Of a DNA stretch of 64,000 nucleotides, positions 24,870-36,727 are shown piece by piece. The DNA is from Pegoplata infirma (lineage: Eukaryota > Arthropoda > Insecta > Diptera > Anthomyiidae), in the NCBI GenBank assembly GCA_963921195.1, contig OY992540.1, positions 25,556,262 through 25,620,261 on the forward strand. The letters run 5' to 3'. The notes beneath the pieces are model-generated. The model worked only from the letters and a program-made list of their open reading frames with translations, was not told the DNA's origin and ran no database searches. The translations under genes and the position numbers were made by a program. Positions within the stretch are counted from its first letter, which is position 1. Every line of letters begins with the position of its first letter.

Positions 24870-26089
24870 TTAATCATTTTATTTTTATTCTCCTTTTTCT
24901 TATTTGATAAAGGAACATCCCTATTTTTTTTTTTCTTTTTAAACAATTGAATTTATATACCAAAAAAAATGTAAATGCTCAAACCTTTTTAAAAAAAACA
25001 TAACCTTCCTGAACTACTACAGTTGTAGTGTAGTTAAGTATTTTCATAGTTTAAGCCTTGAATACTATAGTTAATCAAATTAATTTTAAGAAAAATTATA
25101 AATTGCCTGATTTTTTTGTCACACTCAATAGTCAGTCAGAGTCATACATAAGTATTATTTATATTGATTGTGTTTGTATTAAAAAAACAAAAGACTTAAG
25201 AAACAAACTCGACCATCAAAATAAACATAAAATTTACTACTACAATACGTATGTGTGCACTATTGTTGGAGTGTACTTCAAATAATCAATTTTTATTTAA
25301 ACTTACTAATTCAATTCAAGTGAAAATTTTGCAATAACATGATTTAAAGCTTTTTAAAAGTCCTCTTAACAAAAAAAAGTGAAAAAAAATAGCGTGAAAA
25401 AGTAATAATAAAACAAAAAGTACAAAAAAAAATAAATAAATAGCAACGACCACCATCATCTCAATATTAAAACAAAAATTTAAAAGATAAAAGAAAACTT
25501 TTGTAGCCTGAAAGCATAAATAATAAAAAAAAATATAATAAAAATATAAACAAAATTGAAAAAAAAAATAAAAAAAAAAGAAGTGCATGTAGAGGACAGA
25601 GATCGTCAGACAGACTGAAAAACAGTTGGTTTAAATAACTTGTAGGTTGCTTATAGTGGTTTTATTGCTGTTTTTTTTTTAAGATTAGTTTACTACACCA
25701 TTGACAATTTTATGAGGAAAACTATTTTGGAAATTTTCTTAAGAGCTTGGGATTTTTCTTTCCCATTTTTCGATTTTCGATATCGTCGGGGTCGAAACAG
25801 TTGCGTTTCAGTGTCAATATTAACACAAAAAAAAATACGGGACCTGTGGGGCAATGTCTTTGGGTTTCTTAATCGACACGCCTAAAAATGATTTTGGGCT
25901 GCTAAAAAAAAAATTTGTTCTGAATAACATTTCCAAATTGCATGAAGTTCTGAGGGTGACAATAGGGAGACTTCACTTGTAAGTTAAAACCATAAAAAAA
26001 GTGTTAAAGTGTATTTTTTCTACCTTGTATATTACAATCACGTAAATAAAATAAAATTTCAGTGACAGTTCAGACATGTCACTCATTAA
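24870..26089. other. AT-rich region without a gene
   Basis: 25316-25590 is T/A low complexity. 25990-26080 repeats sequence at 930-1040. No supported gene. Confidence 0.55.
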
Positions 26090-26715
26090 AAATTGTTACA
26101 CAGTGCAACAACCGAAATCGGAATGAGTTGAAGCCAAAAGCAAATGAAAGTTTACATTTTCCATAACAAATCCCTCAAAGTTTTTTTTAGTTCAGCGCTA
26201 GATTTTTTTTACTTACATTTGAAGTTGGTGAACTTTTATTATAATTATAATAATAATAATTGTTTGAAAACTGTATAAGATGCGTATGTTCAATTTTGTA
26301 ATTGCCTTTAAATAACAATCATACGCAACGGTGCACGTTGTTTTGTTTTTAATAATTTGGCTATTCAGTAAGTAGGTAATGGACCGATTGCAGCGAAATT
26401 CATACCGGTTATAGGTAACGTAATTTCCAGCTTAAGTTTGGACGCTGGACCCCACATGTCCAATAATAGCACCACCATTGGCCCCTACAGTAGGACATGT
26501 TTAGTACACAAAAACTTTAAATGCTTTAAAATCACCAACTTTAAATGCGTTGAAAAAAAATCTAGCGCTGAACTAAAAAAAGCCTTGAGTGTTTTGTTTA
26601 GTGTTTATAAAAAACCGACATTTTGGAAAACCGGTTTCACGGTTAACCGAAAATCAGCTTTTCCGGTTAACCGGTTTTCTCGGTTAAACCGGAATTAAAA
26701 AACCGGTTAACCGGA
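26090..26715. repeat. Dispersed repeat plus CCGGTTAACCGG cluster
   Basis: 26090-26600 repeats 23680-24080 (part inverted). 26610-26715 is a cluster of CCGGTT/AACCGG words that recurs at 28190-28260. Confidence 0.7.
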
Positions 26716-26727
26716 AGTCTCCCTTCT

Positions 26728-27307
26728 CCACTTCACCCTTCTCCTCCACTGTCTATTATTTGTCAGAGAATAAGATTGGACACAAGGGCGAGTTGGTTGG
26801 ATAAATGGTCAAACTCTGATAGGTGTATAGAGACAAAATTATTATGGGATGAAAGCTTGGCAAAACACTGCAAAATTCTTCTAGATATGGACAGGAAGCA
26901 ACTGAGAGCTACAGTTAACCTCATTACTGGTCACAACACATTGGGTAAACACATGGTAACAATTGGAATTAGAAATGATAATACATGTAGATGGTGCAGA
27001 GAATCCGTAGAAGATACATATCATTTCTTATGCGAATGCCCTGCACTGTCATTTAGAAGATTAAAAATTTTTGGTTCTTATATTTTTCAGAATTTATCCG
27101 AATTACGAGGCACGAATCCTTGGACCCTACTGGGATTTATAAGGGCATCTAAATGGGACGCATAAAGGAAAACCACTTTGGGCTACACAGTAGAAGAAGA
27201 GAGAGGATCAAAGTTTCAAAGGAATCATAATGGGCCACATCACGGCCTCTATGGGCGCTGGTGTATACCAGTGTCATCCTTCATAACCTAACCTAACCTA
27301 ACCTAAC
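26728..27307 (+). pseudogene. 5'-truncated non-LTR retrotransposon, C-terminal knuckle region
   Basis: Flanked by CTCCCTTCT at 26719-26727 and 27308-27316 (9-bp TSD). The open frame to 27165 (TTG at 26776, open upstream) has TRASWLDKW, RQLRATVNLITGHNTLGKH (with a K before RQL) and a C-x2-C-x8-H-x4-C knuckle (CRWCRESV ... HFLCEC). This is typical of the region after RNase H in Jockey/I-type ORF2. The 3' end has a (CCTAA)n tail of about four units. It differs in sequence from the copy at 11-12.2 kb, so a separate family. 5' truncation makes it dead. Confidence 0.9.
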
Positions 27308-28256
27308 CTCCCTTCTTCTGTTAAACATTCTCTTAAATTCCCTTTGCTAAGTCCGCCATCGAACTGGACGTTTGATCAAACCAAAAAAAACCCCCTTAAG
27401 TTCGATATAAACAAAAAAAAGTGTTTTTTTTTTTTCATTTTTTTTCATCTAGCTGTAAAATTTTTTTTTTTTTGTGGATTATCGGGAAATCCAATGACTT
27501 TTTATTTGCTGACAATTTGTTTTAAACACTTTTAAAGGTATTTCTTAAATAATATTAACATAAAAATTATAAATTGATACATTTTTTTAAAATTTATTAA
27601 GCGCTTTTTCGATATAAAAGTTAGCATTATTTGTCAAACCAACAATGTTAATTTAACATTATCGTATTTTCCTCGTCTAACAGTTTTCGTACCTTCTGTT
27701 ATCAAGTTCCAAAATTTTAAGAGTGGGAGACAAAGAGCTTGGTTTCTTTCAGAAAAGTTGGCAACTGTTACCCTTTAAAAATAGCGGTATTTAAATACTG
27801 TGATTTATTTTCCCATATTCACCGAAGCTTTAATTTAATTTTTATTGGGTTTATTTAAAAAAAAAAAATACATCAATTCGTTGTAAATTGCAGTACCGGT
27901 TTTTTTGGTGTTCCTTTATTGACATTTTATCCATTAACAGGAATTTTAGTATCTGGTTAACACTCACTTATTAAAATTTCAATGAAGTGTCAAAAAAAGC
28001 TTACAACAGTGAGTAATTTAAATATGTACCAGATTCTGAATAAATTTCCTACTTGGAAACTTGTTTATTGAAGACAAAAAATATTTTAGACTTTAGGATT
28101 TTCAAGGTGTTTTTAACAAAATTTTGAAAATATCACAAAAAATAAGTGAAAATCCCTAATATTTGCAAAAATATTCCGATTTGAATGTATTTAAAAAACC
28201 GGTTAACCGACACAAAAAAACCGGTTTTCGGTGCACCGGACATTTTCAATTCCGGT

Positions 28257-28763
28257 TAATTATGTTAGTAAAATCAACTGAAAATGTCAGTTAAAATAAC
28301 TACTTTGTAAGTTATTTTGGGGTCAACTACTTTTTCAGTTAAATCTACTAACAGTGTTAGTTATTTTTACTGACAAAATACAACTGACTTATGTAGTAAA
28401 AACTACTTACATTTGTAGTCAAAACAACTAAAATGTAGTAAAAATTAAATTATAATCAATATAATTTTTTTTTTTTTAAGTTGTGAAAAATAAAAAAAAA
28501 ATAAAATTTATTTCTATTTTTTGGAAAAAAAACTTTGAAAATTTTTCAGAGATAAAAAAAATATAATTAACTACTTTAAATAACTGTTACTACATTACAG
28601 TACTTTTTTGTTAGTTGTTCAAAAAATCGACTTAAAATAACTAACAGAAATAGTTGTTTGATATTTTTCATACAAAAACAACTGACTTTGTAGTTGAAAA
28701 CAACTAACTACTGTAAAATATACAAACAACTAACATGTAGTAACTTACATAATTTTCTGAGTG
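28257..28763 (-). mobile_element. CACTCA MITE family copy, reversed, left end cropped
   Basis: Right end CTTACATAATTTTCTGAGTG followed by TA. The left side begins AATTATGTTAGTAAAATCAA, without the outer CACTCAAAAA. Confidence 0.85.
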
Positions 28764-28854
28764 TATGAATGTGTAATCATAATTATACGAATCAGATTTG
28801 ATTAGGTTATTAAAGTACGTGTTAAACAAACACAAACAAAATTTAAATAAAATG

Positions 28855-29770
28855 TTTTCTGTTGAAATTTGAGAGATTTATCTGAATATCGGGAAGGTGG
28901 TTTGTATGGGGGCTACAAGAAGAACTTGTCCGATTCCTTTATTAACACACATTAACCTGCCAAATTTCGAAAGGATATCTATAATAATACGGTTATTTGA
29001 GTCGTTTGAGCCAAAATAAATAGGACCTTTGATTGGGGGCCAAGCTTTTTGTATCCCACTCTCAAAATTTTGGAACTTGATAACAGAAGGTACGAAAACT
29101 GTTAGACGAGGAAAATACGATAATGTTAAATTAACATTGTTGGTTTGACAAAAATTGCTAACTTTTTATATCGAAAAAGCGCTTAATAAATTTTAAAAAA
29201 ATGTATCAATTTATAATTTTAATGTTAATATTATTTAAGAAATACCTTTAAAAGTGTTTAAAACAAATTGTCAGCAAATAAAAAGTCATTGGATTTCCCG
29301 ATAATCCACAAAAAAAAATTTTACAGCTAGATGAAAAAAAAAACGCTAGCTTTAGTCTGAAAATCGCCAAACTGCAACACTTTTTTTGTTTATATCGAAC
29401 TTAAGGGATTTTTTTTGGTTTGATCAAACGTCAAGTTCGATGGCGGACTTAGCAAAGTGAATTTAAGAGAGGGTTTAACAGAAGAAGGGAGACTTCACAT
29501 ATCTTTAAGTATTGATAGTCTTTGTGGGGGCTAGGTCTAAACATGGACCAATTTTTTCCAATTTCAATAGGCTTCGTCCATAGGCCAAATTAAGCTTAAG
29601 TTAAAAATTTTTGCCAAATCGATTGATAATTGCGACCTGTATCGTGTTTAGATGAACGGGCAGATGGACGGACGGACATCGCTAAAATTACTTAAAAAGT
29701 TATTCGATCGGTATACATGAAAGTGGGTCTAGGGCCAATATTTCGGGTAGTTACAAACATCAGTACGAAG
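28855..29770 (-). mobile_element. Helentron-B fragments around a foldback arm
   Basis: 28855-29040 (GAATATCGGGAAGGTGGTTT) and 29493-29770 (GGACGGACGGACATCGCTAA, GTTACAAACATCAG) are consecutive parts of Helentron-B separated by the inserted foldback arm. The 5' end joins the next MITE directly. Confidence 0.75.
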
Positions 29771-30298
29771 TAATTACAAAGTCAGTTGTTTCTGTATGAA
29801 AAATATCAAACAACAATTTCTGTTAGTTAATTTAAGTCGTTTTTTTGAACAACTAACAAAAAAGTACTGTAATGTAGTAACAGTTATTTAAAGTAGTTAA
29901 TTTTATTTTTTATCTCTGAAAAATGTTCAATTTTTTTTCCAAAAAATAAAAATAAATTTTGTTTTTTTTATTTTTCACAACTTTTTTTTAACAAAAAATA
30001 CGTTAAAAATTTTGGTTTTCAATTTTTTTCTGAAAATTTTTTTTTAAAGAAAAAATTATATATTGATTATTTTATTTTTACTATTGTGTTAGTTGTTTCG
30101 AATACAAATGCAAGTAGTCTTTACTACATAAGTCAGTTTTTTTTTGTCAATTAAAATAACAAACATTGTTAGTTGATTTAAAATAACAAACATTGTTAGT
30201 TGATTTAACTGAAAAAGTAGTTGACCCCAAAACAACTTACAAAGTAGTTATTTTAACTGACATTTTCAGTTAAATTTACTAACATAATTTTTTGAGTG
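29771..30298. mobile_element. CACTCA MITE family copy, left end missing
   Basis: Right end AACATAATTTTTTGAGTG with TA. Begins at ACAAAGTCAGTTG without the CACTCAG end. A 28-bp stretch (AAATAACAAACATTGTTAGT and following) is duplicated in tandem at 30153-30208. Confidence 0.85.
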
Positions 30299-31034
30299 TA
30301 TGCAAAAATATGCACTTAAAAGTTGGAAATATGCATTTAAAACCAAAATATGCAAAAATATTCATTTTCACCAAAGTATGAAAAAACAAATCGATGACAT
30401 TTTTACGCAAATTTGTTGATTTGGAAAGATAATTGTACGATATCGTTATTAGACTAGCGACAAAAAACATGCATAGACATTAGGGTGGGGCGATTAGTAA
30501 GGAAGGAAAAAAATCTTATTGGGCGCTTCGCGTTTCTGATTCTTGGGATTGTACTGAGCAAAAAAGTCAACTAGACCATACGTCTACGGTGAAAATCGAG
30601 CCTCCCGATTTTGACTTGAAGTTTTTTCTCAGACTTTATTTTTTTTGGAAAATTTGCAAATTTTCTTAGGCTCATATTTCGTAAACTATTTGAAATTTTG
30701 ACTTATTTTTAAAAGTAAAGTTGTAGCTATTGTCTCGGGCTACAATTTCTCTGAACATATTACTTAGAAAAAACTTCGTTTTCATGGTCAAAAAGTCGAA
30801 AATGTAGAAAATTCACCACTTTTTGTAATTTTTTTTGGATATTTTGGCCTATAACAGCCAAACCATTGAGATTTTCGATCCAATACTAAGACAAAAATTG
30901 TAGCCAAGACAATAGTTAAGAACTTTCTAGTACATTGCAAAAGCATTTAAATGCTCCTTCAGGCAGTTTTGGCCTTGTGAAAGTGCAAATTTTTTGTGAA
31001 AATATTGATAAATTACCATTTTCAGTTGTTTATA

Positions 31035-31626
31035 CACTCAAAAAAAAAAAAAACTGTAAAGTTAGCAAAAAATTTAGTTAAATTTAACTAAAAAAGCACC
31101 TGATTTTGGGCCTACTAAATTTTTAGTTAATTTAACTAAAAATATTTAGCTAACTTTTCGTAGAATGAATGTAGCAAAAAAAACCGTAACTTTAACTAAA
31201 AATTTTGCTGAAATTTCGTAATGTTTTTATGTACATATATTAACAAAAAAATTAGTTGAATTCAGCTAAACTTTTTGTTACTTTTCGTAAACTAAAATTT
31301 ACAAAATATTTTGTAAAAAATTGTTTATTTTTTCTGTTTTTTCATCAGCTTAAGTAGAACTTATGAGATTCGCATAGGAGGCTACACAAGAAATTTCACT
31401 TAACAAATTTGTTACGAAAAATCAGCAAATTAATTAGTAAAAATTCGTAAACTCAGTTCTGAAGTCAACAAAAAAAATTAATTAAAAATTTGTTCAAAAT
31501 TAGTATTTTCGTAAATTGAACTTAACTAAAAAAGTAGTTAAAACGCTGATTTTAACTAAAAATTTGCTAAAAAGCCGAGTTAACAAAAAAAAATTTGTTA
31601 ACTTTACAGTTTTATTTTTTTGAGTG
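31035..31626. mobile_element. CACTCAAAAAA MITE nested in the hAT-like element
   Basis: Ends CACTCAAAAAAAAAAAAAC and TTTTTTTGAGTG, flanked by TA at 31033-31034 and 31627-31628. Interior of AGTTAAATTTAACTAAAAA-type palindromes. Related by terminus, not by body, to the 13982 family. Confidence 0.87.
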
Positions 31627-32793
31627 TAGCGCAAAATCATAAAAATGTTCTATTTCTTATTTTTTCCACTTTTTTTATACAAAAATATAATGTTTTTTTT
31701 TTGTTTTGTTCAATATTTATTTTGAAAATTCATTTAAAGTACAAAGTAATTGTATTCGTAGAGACAAGGTACCCAACAAACATCAATTCCAGCCTTTGAA
31801 AAAAAATCAAACTGGCACTAAATATCAAGGGTGTTTTTCAAATTGTTTTCAGTGACAAAAATGTAAACATTTAAACTAAATTTGAAACATGTTGGAAATA
31901 TTTGTTTTTTCCTATACTAGTAATTCTTTTCAAAAAAATATAAACATCAAATTGATTTGCCATGTTTCTCAAACCTAATATCGAACATTGATTATGGGTG
32001 GAAATAATTTTGTTTTCAAATGTTGTTCAATTCCGAATTTCAAATTGTCAGAAAACTTAAAATTTTGTTTTAAAAATTAAGAAGAAAAATCTAGAAATTT
32101 TATGTATTTTTATGCATTTGTGCCAATTAATGCTATAAGTATAAAAACTTGCATAAACGTTTAAAAAGTAAGTACACATGAGTTTATGAAAAAAGTTATA
32201 CATTTAATAACGTCTTTTCTTTTCTTTAAAGATTTCGAATTTTAAAGAGCAGACGGCTGAAGAAGAAGACCTGGAAGGAGACGACCTCAAAAATAGACGA
32301 CCTCAAAAATGGCATTCGATGTAATTTTTTTATTAACAATTTTTAGTGCAAATAAATAGCAAATATTATTAAAATTCGTATTTACAGTTTTTTTAATAAA
32401 AAATAGTATTGAGGTTCATTTGAAAAATAATGTTAAATTAACATTATAAATAAGGCTGAGAATTCTTTGAAAACTACACTAAAATTCAATTAGATAGTAA
32501 GCATATTTTCAAGCTAAAAATATTTGTGTACATTGGAGAAACATTATACATTCAAAAAATCTCAAACTATATATCAAATCTAAATAAACTTGAAAATTTT
32601 ACTTGAGAACTAACATGCCGTTTTCTTTGAGAATGCTATTGTTTTCACGTTGAGAACTATGTTATTTTCAACTGGTTTTCAAGGCTAAGGTTTAAATTTT
32701 AAACTTGCTATCAATATAATATTCAATGTATTTCAAAGGTAAATGTTTATTGGGTATGAATCAAGAAGAATTCCAATTTAGTGTATTTTTCAT

Positions 32794-33144
32794 TCAAAGA
32801 TTGCCTTCCAAATCTTTTCGAGATTCCATACGAGGCGCTTTCTTTCGGCCTTCAGATACAGATGCCATTATACCTTCACGGTTTTTGTCGATTGAGCGCG
32901 TACCTTGAATATGACAAGGTATTAGTGGGTCTGGAAATGGTGGATCTTCATCATCTACACATTCGAGGTATTGTTGTAAATGCTCATACGGAATTTTCCT
33001 GGTAAATGGCGGTTCAAATAACAATGCTTTGTCCTCTAAATCGATCATGTGAACGAAATGCGTACAATCAAAATTGATGTTTGGTTTTATATATTCGCGA
33101 CAACGTATGCGATTTAACTGAGCTTCGCGAATAAGTAAAACCAA
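32794..33144 (-). pseudogene. Unrecognised ORF fragment inside the hAT-like element
   Basis: A 116-codon open frame whose composition looks like real protein (FVHMIDLEDKALLFEPPFTR, ECVDDEDPPFPDP), unlike the low-complexity frames around it. I do not recognise the family. It could be a remnant of the element's own protein or of a captured host exon. The ATG lies in the inverted repeat at 33140, so it is probably truncated. Confidence 0.5.
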
Positions 33145-33687
33145 ACATCAATTTTGATTGTACGCATTTCGTTCACATGATCTGAAGGAGCGTTCTAATG
33201 CTTTTGCGATGTACCAGAGAGTTCTTAACTATTGTCTTGGCTACAATTTTTGTCTTGGTATTGGATCAAAAATCTCAATGGTTTGGCTGTTATAGGCCAA
33301 AATATCCAAAAAAAATTACGAAAAGTGGTGAATTTTCTACATTTTCGACTTTTTGACCATTAAAACGAAGTTTGTTCTAAGTAATATGTTCAGAGAAATT
33401 GTAGCCCGAGACAATAGCTACAACTTTACTTTTGAAAATAAGTCAAAATTTCAAATAGTTTACGAAATATGAGCCCAAGAAAATTTGGAAATTTTCCAAA
33501 AAATAAAGTCTGAGAAAAAACTTCAAGTCAAAATCGGGAGGCTCGATTTTCACCGTAGACGTATGGTCTAGTTGACGTTTTTGCTCAGTACAATCCCAAG
33601 AATCAGAAACGCGAAGCGCCCATTAAGATGTTCAAATCGCCCCACCCTAATAGACATGCATGGAAATCACAGCGCTTCTGATCAAAA

Positions 33688-33787
33688 ATATATATATACT
33701 TTATGGGCACCCCGACCGATATTTCCATGCGTTACACACGGAATGATAAAGTGAGTCTACCCCCATTATGTAGTTGGAGGGTATAAC
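33688..33787 (-). mobile_element. Helentron-A 5' end fragment
   Basis: CCCCGACCGATATTTCCATG, GTTACACACGGAATGATAAA and GTAGTTGGAGGGTATAA: only the last 100 bp of the family. Confidence 0.85.
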
Positions 33788-34936
33788 AATTTCACTGTAT
33801 GCTCATTTTCAATTAAATCGTAATTGTATTAACAAACAATTTAATTGTATTGACAAATTGTGTTGTTAAATAAAATATCAATAATTTTTTTGTTAATACA
33901 ATTAAATTGTTTGTTGATACAACAACAATTAAATTTAAAATTAGCCTACAAAACCATTTTTTGTTCTGTAAATAAATGAATTTGTTAACATATATCGCGA
34001 GGGAGAAGTTGTGCCCCACAGTACTCTGTTTTCTACATTATTTTAACAAAGTAATAAAATGTTGCTTATCAAGCCCTTTACATCTTAACTTAAATTTGAA
34101 ATGGTGTAATAGTATAATGGGATGATGTTTAATATTTGATGATACAAAAAAAAAAGATTTACCTTCAAAATCACTAAAAGAAATACCAACCAAGCCAATG
34201 GATGCAAAATTATAAAAACACAAACACAACTGAAATCCATACAAAACATGGTTAATTGAAAACAAAAGTAAACAGTAGTCAGGGTTTTTTTTTTTTTTGT
34301 AAATTAATTAAAAAAACAAAAATATGTTTATAGTAAATTTTTAATTAAATAAAGTGATGTTTAAGAAATTTTTAACTGTGACTCCCTTAAATTTTGTGTA
34401 TAGATAATTATAAATGTTTTAAGATTTTGGTTTTTTTAAAAGAATTTCAAGGTTTTATTTAAATATTAAAAATTTACCTTTTTTTGTGAATATGATTTTT
34501 GAAGAAAAAAAACAAAAATAATTTTATGATAAATACAACTTTTAATACCACTTTTTATGTAAAATGAATGTAACTCTTTTGTATGTATAATTTTTGATTT
34601 TTATTTTTTGCTTTATATTACATTTACTTTTGTAATTTTTTTGGTTTTTTATTATTTCTTTTTATTTTTTATACATTTTTTTTTTTGTTAATGAATCTGT
34701 GTCTTTTTTTTAATTAAATTTAAACTTTCCAAAAAAAATCATATATTGCACTGTTTTTTATTTTTATTTACTTTTTTAAATATATTTTTAACACATTTTG
34801 TGTAAACTTTTTTACCCGTTTAACGTACTGTCCACAACAAAGTTTAATTTACAACTGAGTAGAGCAAAAATATCATAAAAGAGCTTTAACTAAAAATTAT
34901 TAAAAATATACTGAAACTACTGCTTAGAGTCTTTTA
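33788..34936. other. AT-rich region without a gene
   Basis: 33800-33960 has TTGTTAATACAATTAAATTG-type inverted words. The rest is T/A-rich. Nothing else seen. Confidence 0.55.
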
Positions 34937-35128
34937 TAGTACGTTCAGATTGGCGCCGAAACCCCGTTTCACGAGGTTTCGTGCCAAAACTCATTTGAAC
35001 ACATTAAACACAAATTTAAACCTTTTTGTAGTGAGGTTTCAACGAAAGTACGATCGAAACCTTATAATTTTCATATTTTTACCACTGTGCAACAATGAAA
35101 AATAGAGAAAATGGGAAAATGTCAAATA
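34937..35128. mobile_element. Left part of a TAGTACGTTC MITE, broken by the Helitron
   Basis: TAGTACGTTCAGATTGGC, GAAACCCCGTTTCACGAGGT and GAGGTTTCAACGAAAGTACG match the element at 54994. TTA precedes it. Related AT-rich sequence resumes after 37556. Confidence 0.75.
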
Positions 35129-35199
35129 TCTATATATATAAAAGAGTAATGTGACTGACTGACTGACTGACTGACTGACTGACTGACTGACTGACTGAC

Positions 35200-36400
35200 T
35201 GACTGATATACTCATTCATCATCGCCCAGCCCAAACCGCTGAAGCTAGAGACTTGAAATTTGGACTGTAGATTGAGCTCCCGGAATATAGATCCACTAAG
35301 GCTGGATTTTTGCCAATGTTGATTCTAAGGGGGTAAAAAGGGTAAAAAACTGTACTTTTGGTACTTTTTATATCTCCTGATATAATGGTCACAGAGACTT
35401 GAAATTTGGACTGTAGGTTCACCTCCCGGAATATAGATCCGCTAAGGCTGGATTTTTGCCAGTGTTGATTCTAAGGGGGTCAAAAGGGTAAAAAACTGTA
35501 CTTTTGGTACTTTTTATATCTCATGAAATAATGGTCATAGAGACTTGAAATTTGGACTGTATGTTCACCTCCCGGAATGTAGATCCTGTAAGGCTGGACT
35601 TTTGCCAATGTTGATTCTAAGGGGGTAAAAAGGGTAAAAAACTGTAATTTTGGTACCTTTTACATTTTCTTAAATAATTGTCACAGAGACTTGAAATTTG
35701 GACTGTATGTTCACCTCCCGGAATATAGATCCACGAAGGCTGGATTTTTGCCAATGTTGATTCTAAGGGGACAAAAAGGGTAAAAAACTGAACTTTTGGT
35801 ACTTTTTATACCTCCTGAAATAATGGTCACAGAGATTTGAAATTTGGACTGTATGTTCAACTCCTGGAATATAGATCCAGTAAGGCCGGATTTTTGCCAA
35901 TGTTGATTCTAAGGGGGTAAAAAGGGTAAAAAACTGTACTTTTGGTACTTTTTATATCTCCTGAAATAATGGTCACAGAGATTTGAAATTTGGACTGTAT
36001 GTTCACCTCCCGGAATATAGATCCAGTAAGGCTGGATTTTTGCCAATGTTGATTCTAAGTGGGTAAAAAAATGTACCTTTGGTACCTTTTATATTTCCTT
36101 AAATAATGGTCCTAGACACTTGAAATTTTGAATGTAGGTTCAGCTCCCGATATATAAATCTACTAAGGCTGGATTTTGCCAATGTTGATTCTAAGGGGTA
36201 AAAAGGGTAAAAAACTGTACCTTTTATATTTCTTAAATAATGGTCCTAGAAACTTAAAATTTGCAATGTAGGTTCACCTCCCGGAAAAAATATTCACCAA
36301 GGCTGGGTTTTTGCCAATGTTGACTCTACGGGGGTAAAATGGAAAAAGTGTGTTTTTGGTACTTCTTTTAATTTACTAAAATAATGGTACCTTTTATGAA
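35200..36400 (+). repeat. 146-bp tandem array in the Helitron, about 8 units
   Basis: AGAGACTTGAAATTTGGACT recurs at 35247, 35393, 35539, 35685, 35831 and 35977, exactly 146 bp apart. Two shorter diverged units follow. Each holds CTCCCGGAATATAGATCC, GCTGGATTTTTGCCAATG and GGTACTTTTTATAT. Confidence 0.96.
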
Positions 36401-36727
36401 AAGTACCTTTTATAAAAAATACATTTTATAAAAAGTACCTTTTATAAAAAGTACCTTTTATAAAAAGTACCTTTTATAAAAAGTACCTTTTATAAAAAGT
36501 ACCTTTTATAAAAAGTACCTTTTATAAAAAGTACCTTTTATAAAAAGTACCTTTTATAAAAAGTACCTTTTATAAAAAGTACCTTTTATAAAAAGTACCT
36601 TTTATAAAAAGTACCTTTTATAAAAAGTACCTTTTATAAAAAGTACCTTTTATAAAAAGTACCTTTTATAAAAAGTACCTTTTATAAAAAGTACCTTTTA
36701 TAAAAAGTACCTTCTATAAAAAGTACG
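36390..36727. repeat. 16-bp minisatellite AAAAAGTACCTTTTAT, about 20 units
   Basis: Exact 16-bp period and near-identical copies. The unit is partly self-complementary (AAAAGTAC...GGTACTTTT) and resembles the end of the 146-bp unit, from which it may have arisen. Confidence 0.95.

Larger units (their letters stand above)
26716..29492. mobile_element. Foldback element with about 480-bp arms, broken by other insertions
   Basis: The left arm (26716-26727 continuing 27308-27775) reads AAGTCTCCCTTCTTCTGTTA on to AAGAGTGGGAGACAAAGAGC. The right arm (29041-29492) is its inverse, ending AACAGAAGAAGGGAGACTT. The left arm holds a non-LTR insertion. The interior holds CCGGTTAACCG clusters, a reversed CACTCA MITE and part of a Helentron-B, so the true limits are uncertain. 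Confidence 0.68.
30481..33649. mobile_element. 3.2-kb hAT-like element, 8-bp TSD ATAGACAT, about 480-bp inverted arms
   Basis: Ends TAGGGTGGGGCGATT and AATCGCCCCACCCTA, flanked by ATAGACAT at 30473-30480 and 33650-33657. TSD form (T at 2, A at 7) and TAGGG terminus fit hAT. Arms run 30481-30965 and 33181-33649 (AGCCTCCCGATTTTGACTTG and its inverse). The interior holds a TA-flanked MITE at 31035-31626, an ORF fragment at 32794-33144 (- strand) and a further 45-bp inverted repeat at 33047-33181. No full transposase. Confidence 0.93.

Noticed and set aside
25316..25588. 90-codon F/Y-rich frame resembling a membrane protein
   Set aside because: Pure T/A-rich low complexity; hydrophobicity comes from base composition.
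27285..27309. Telomere-like CCTAA repeats
   Set aside because: Only about four units, at the exact 3' end of a non-LTR insertion bounded by a 9-bp duplication; it is the retroelement tail.
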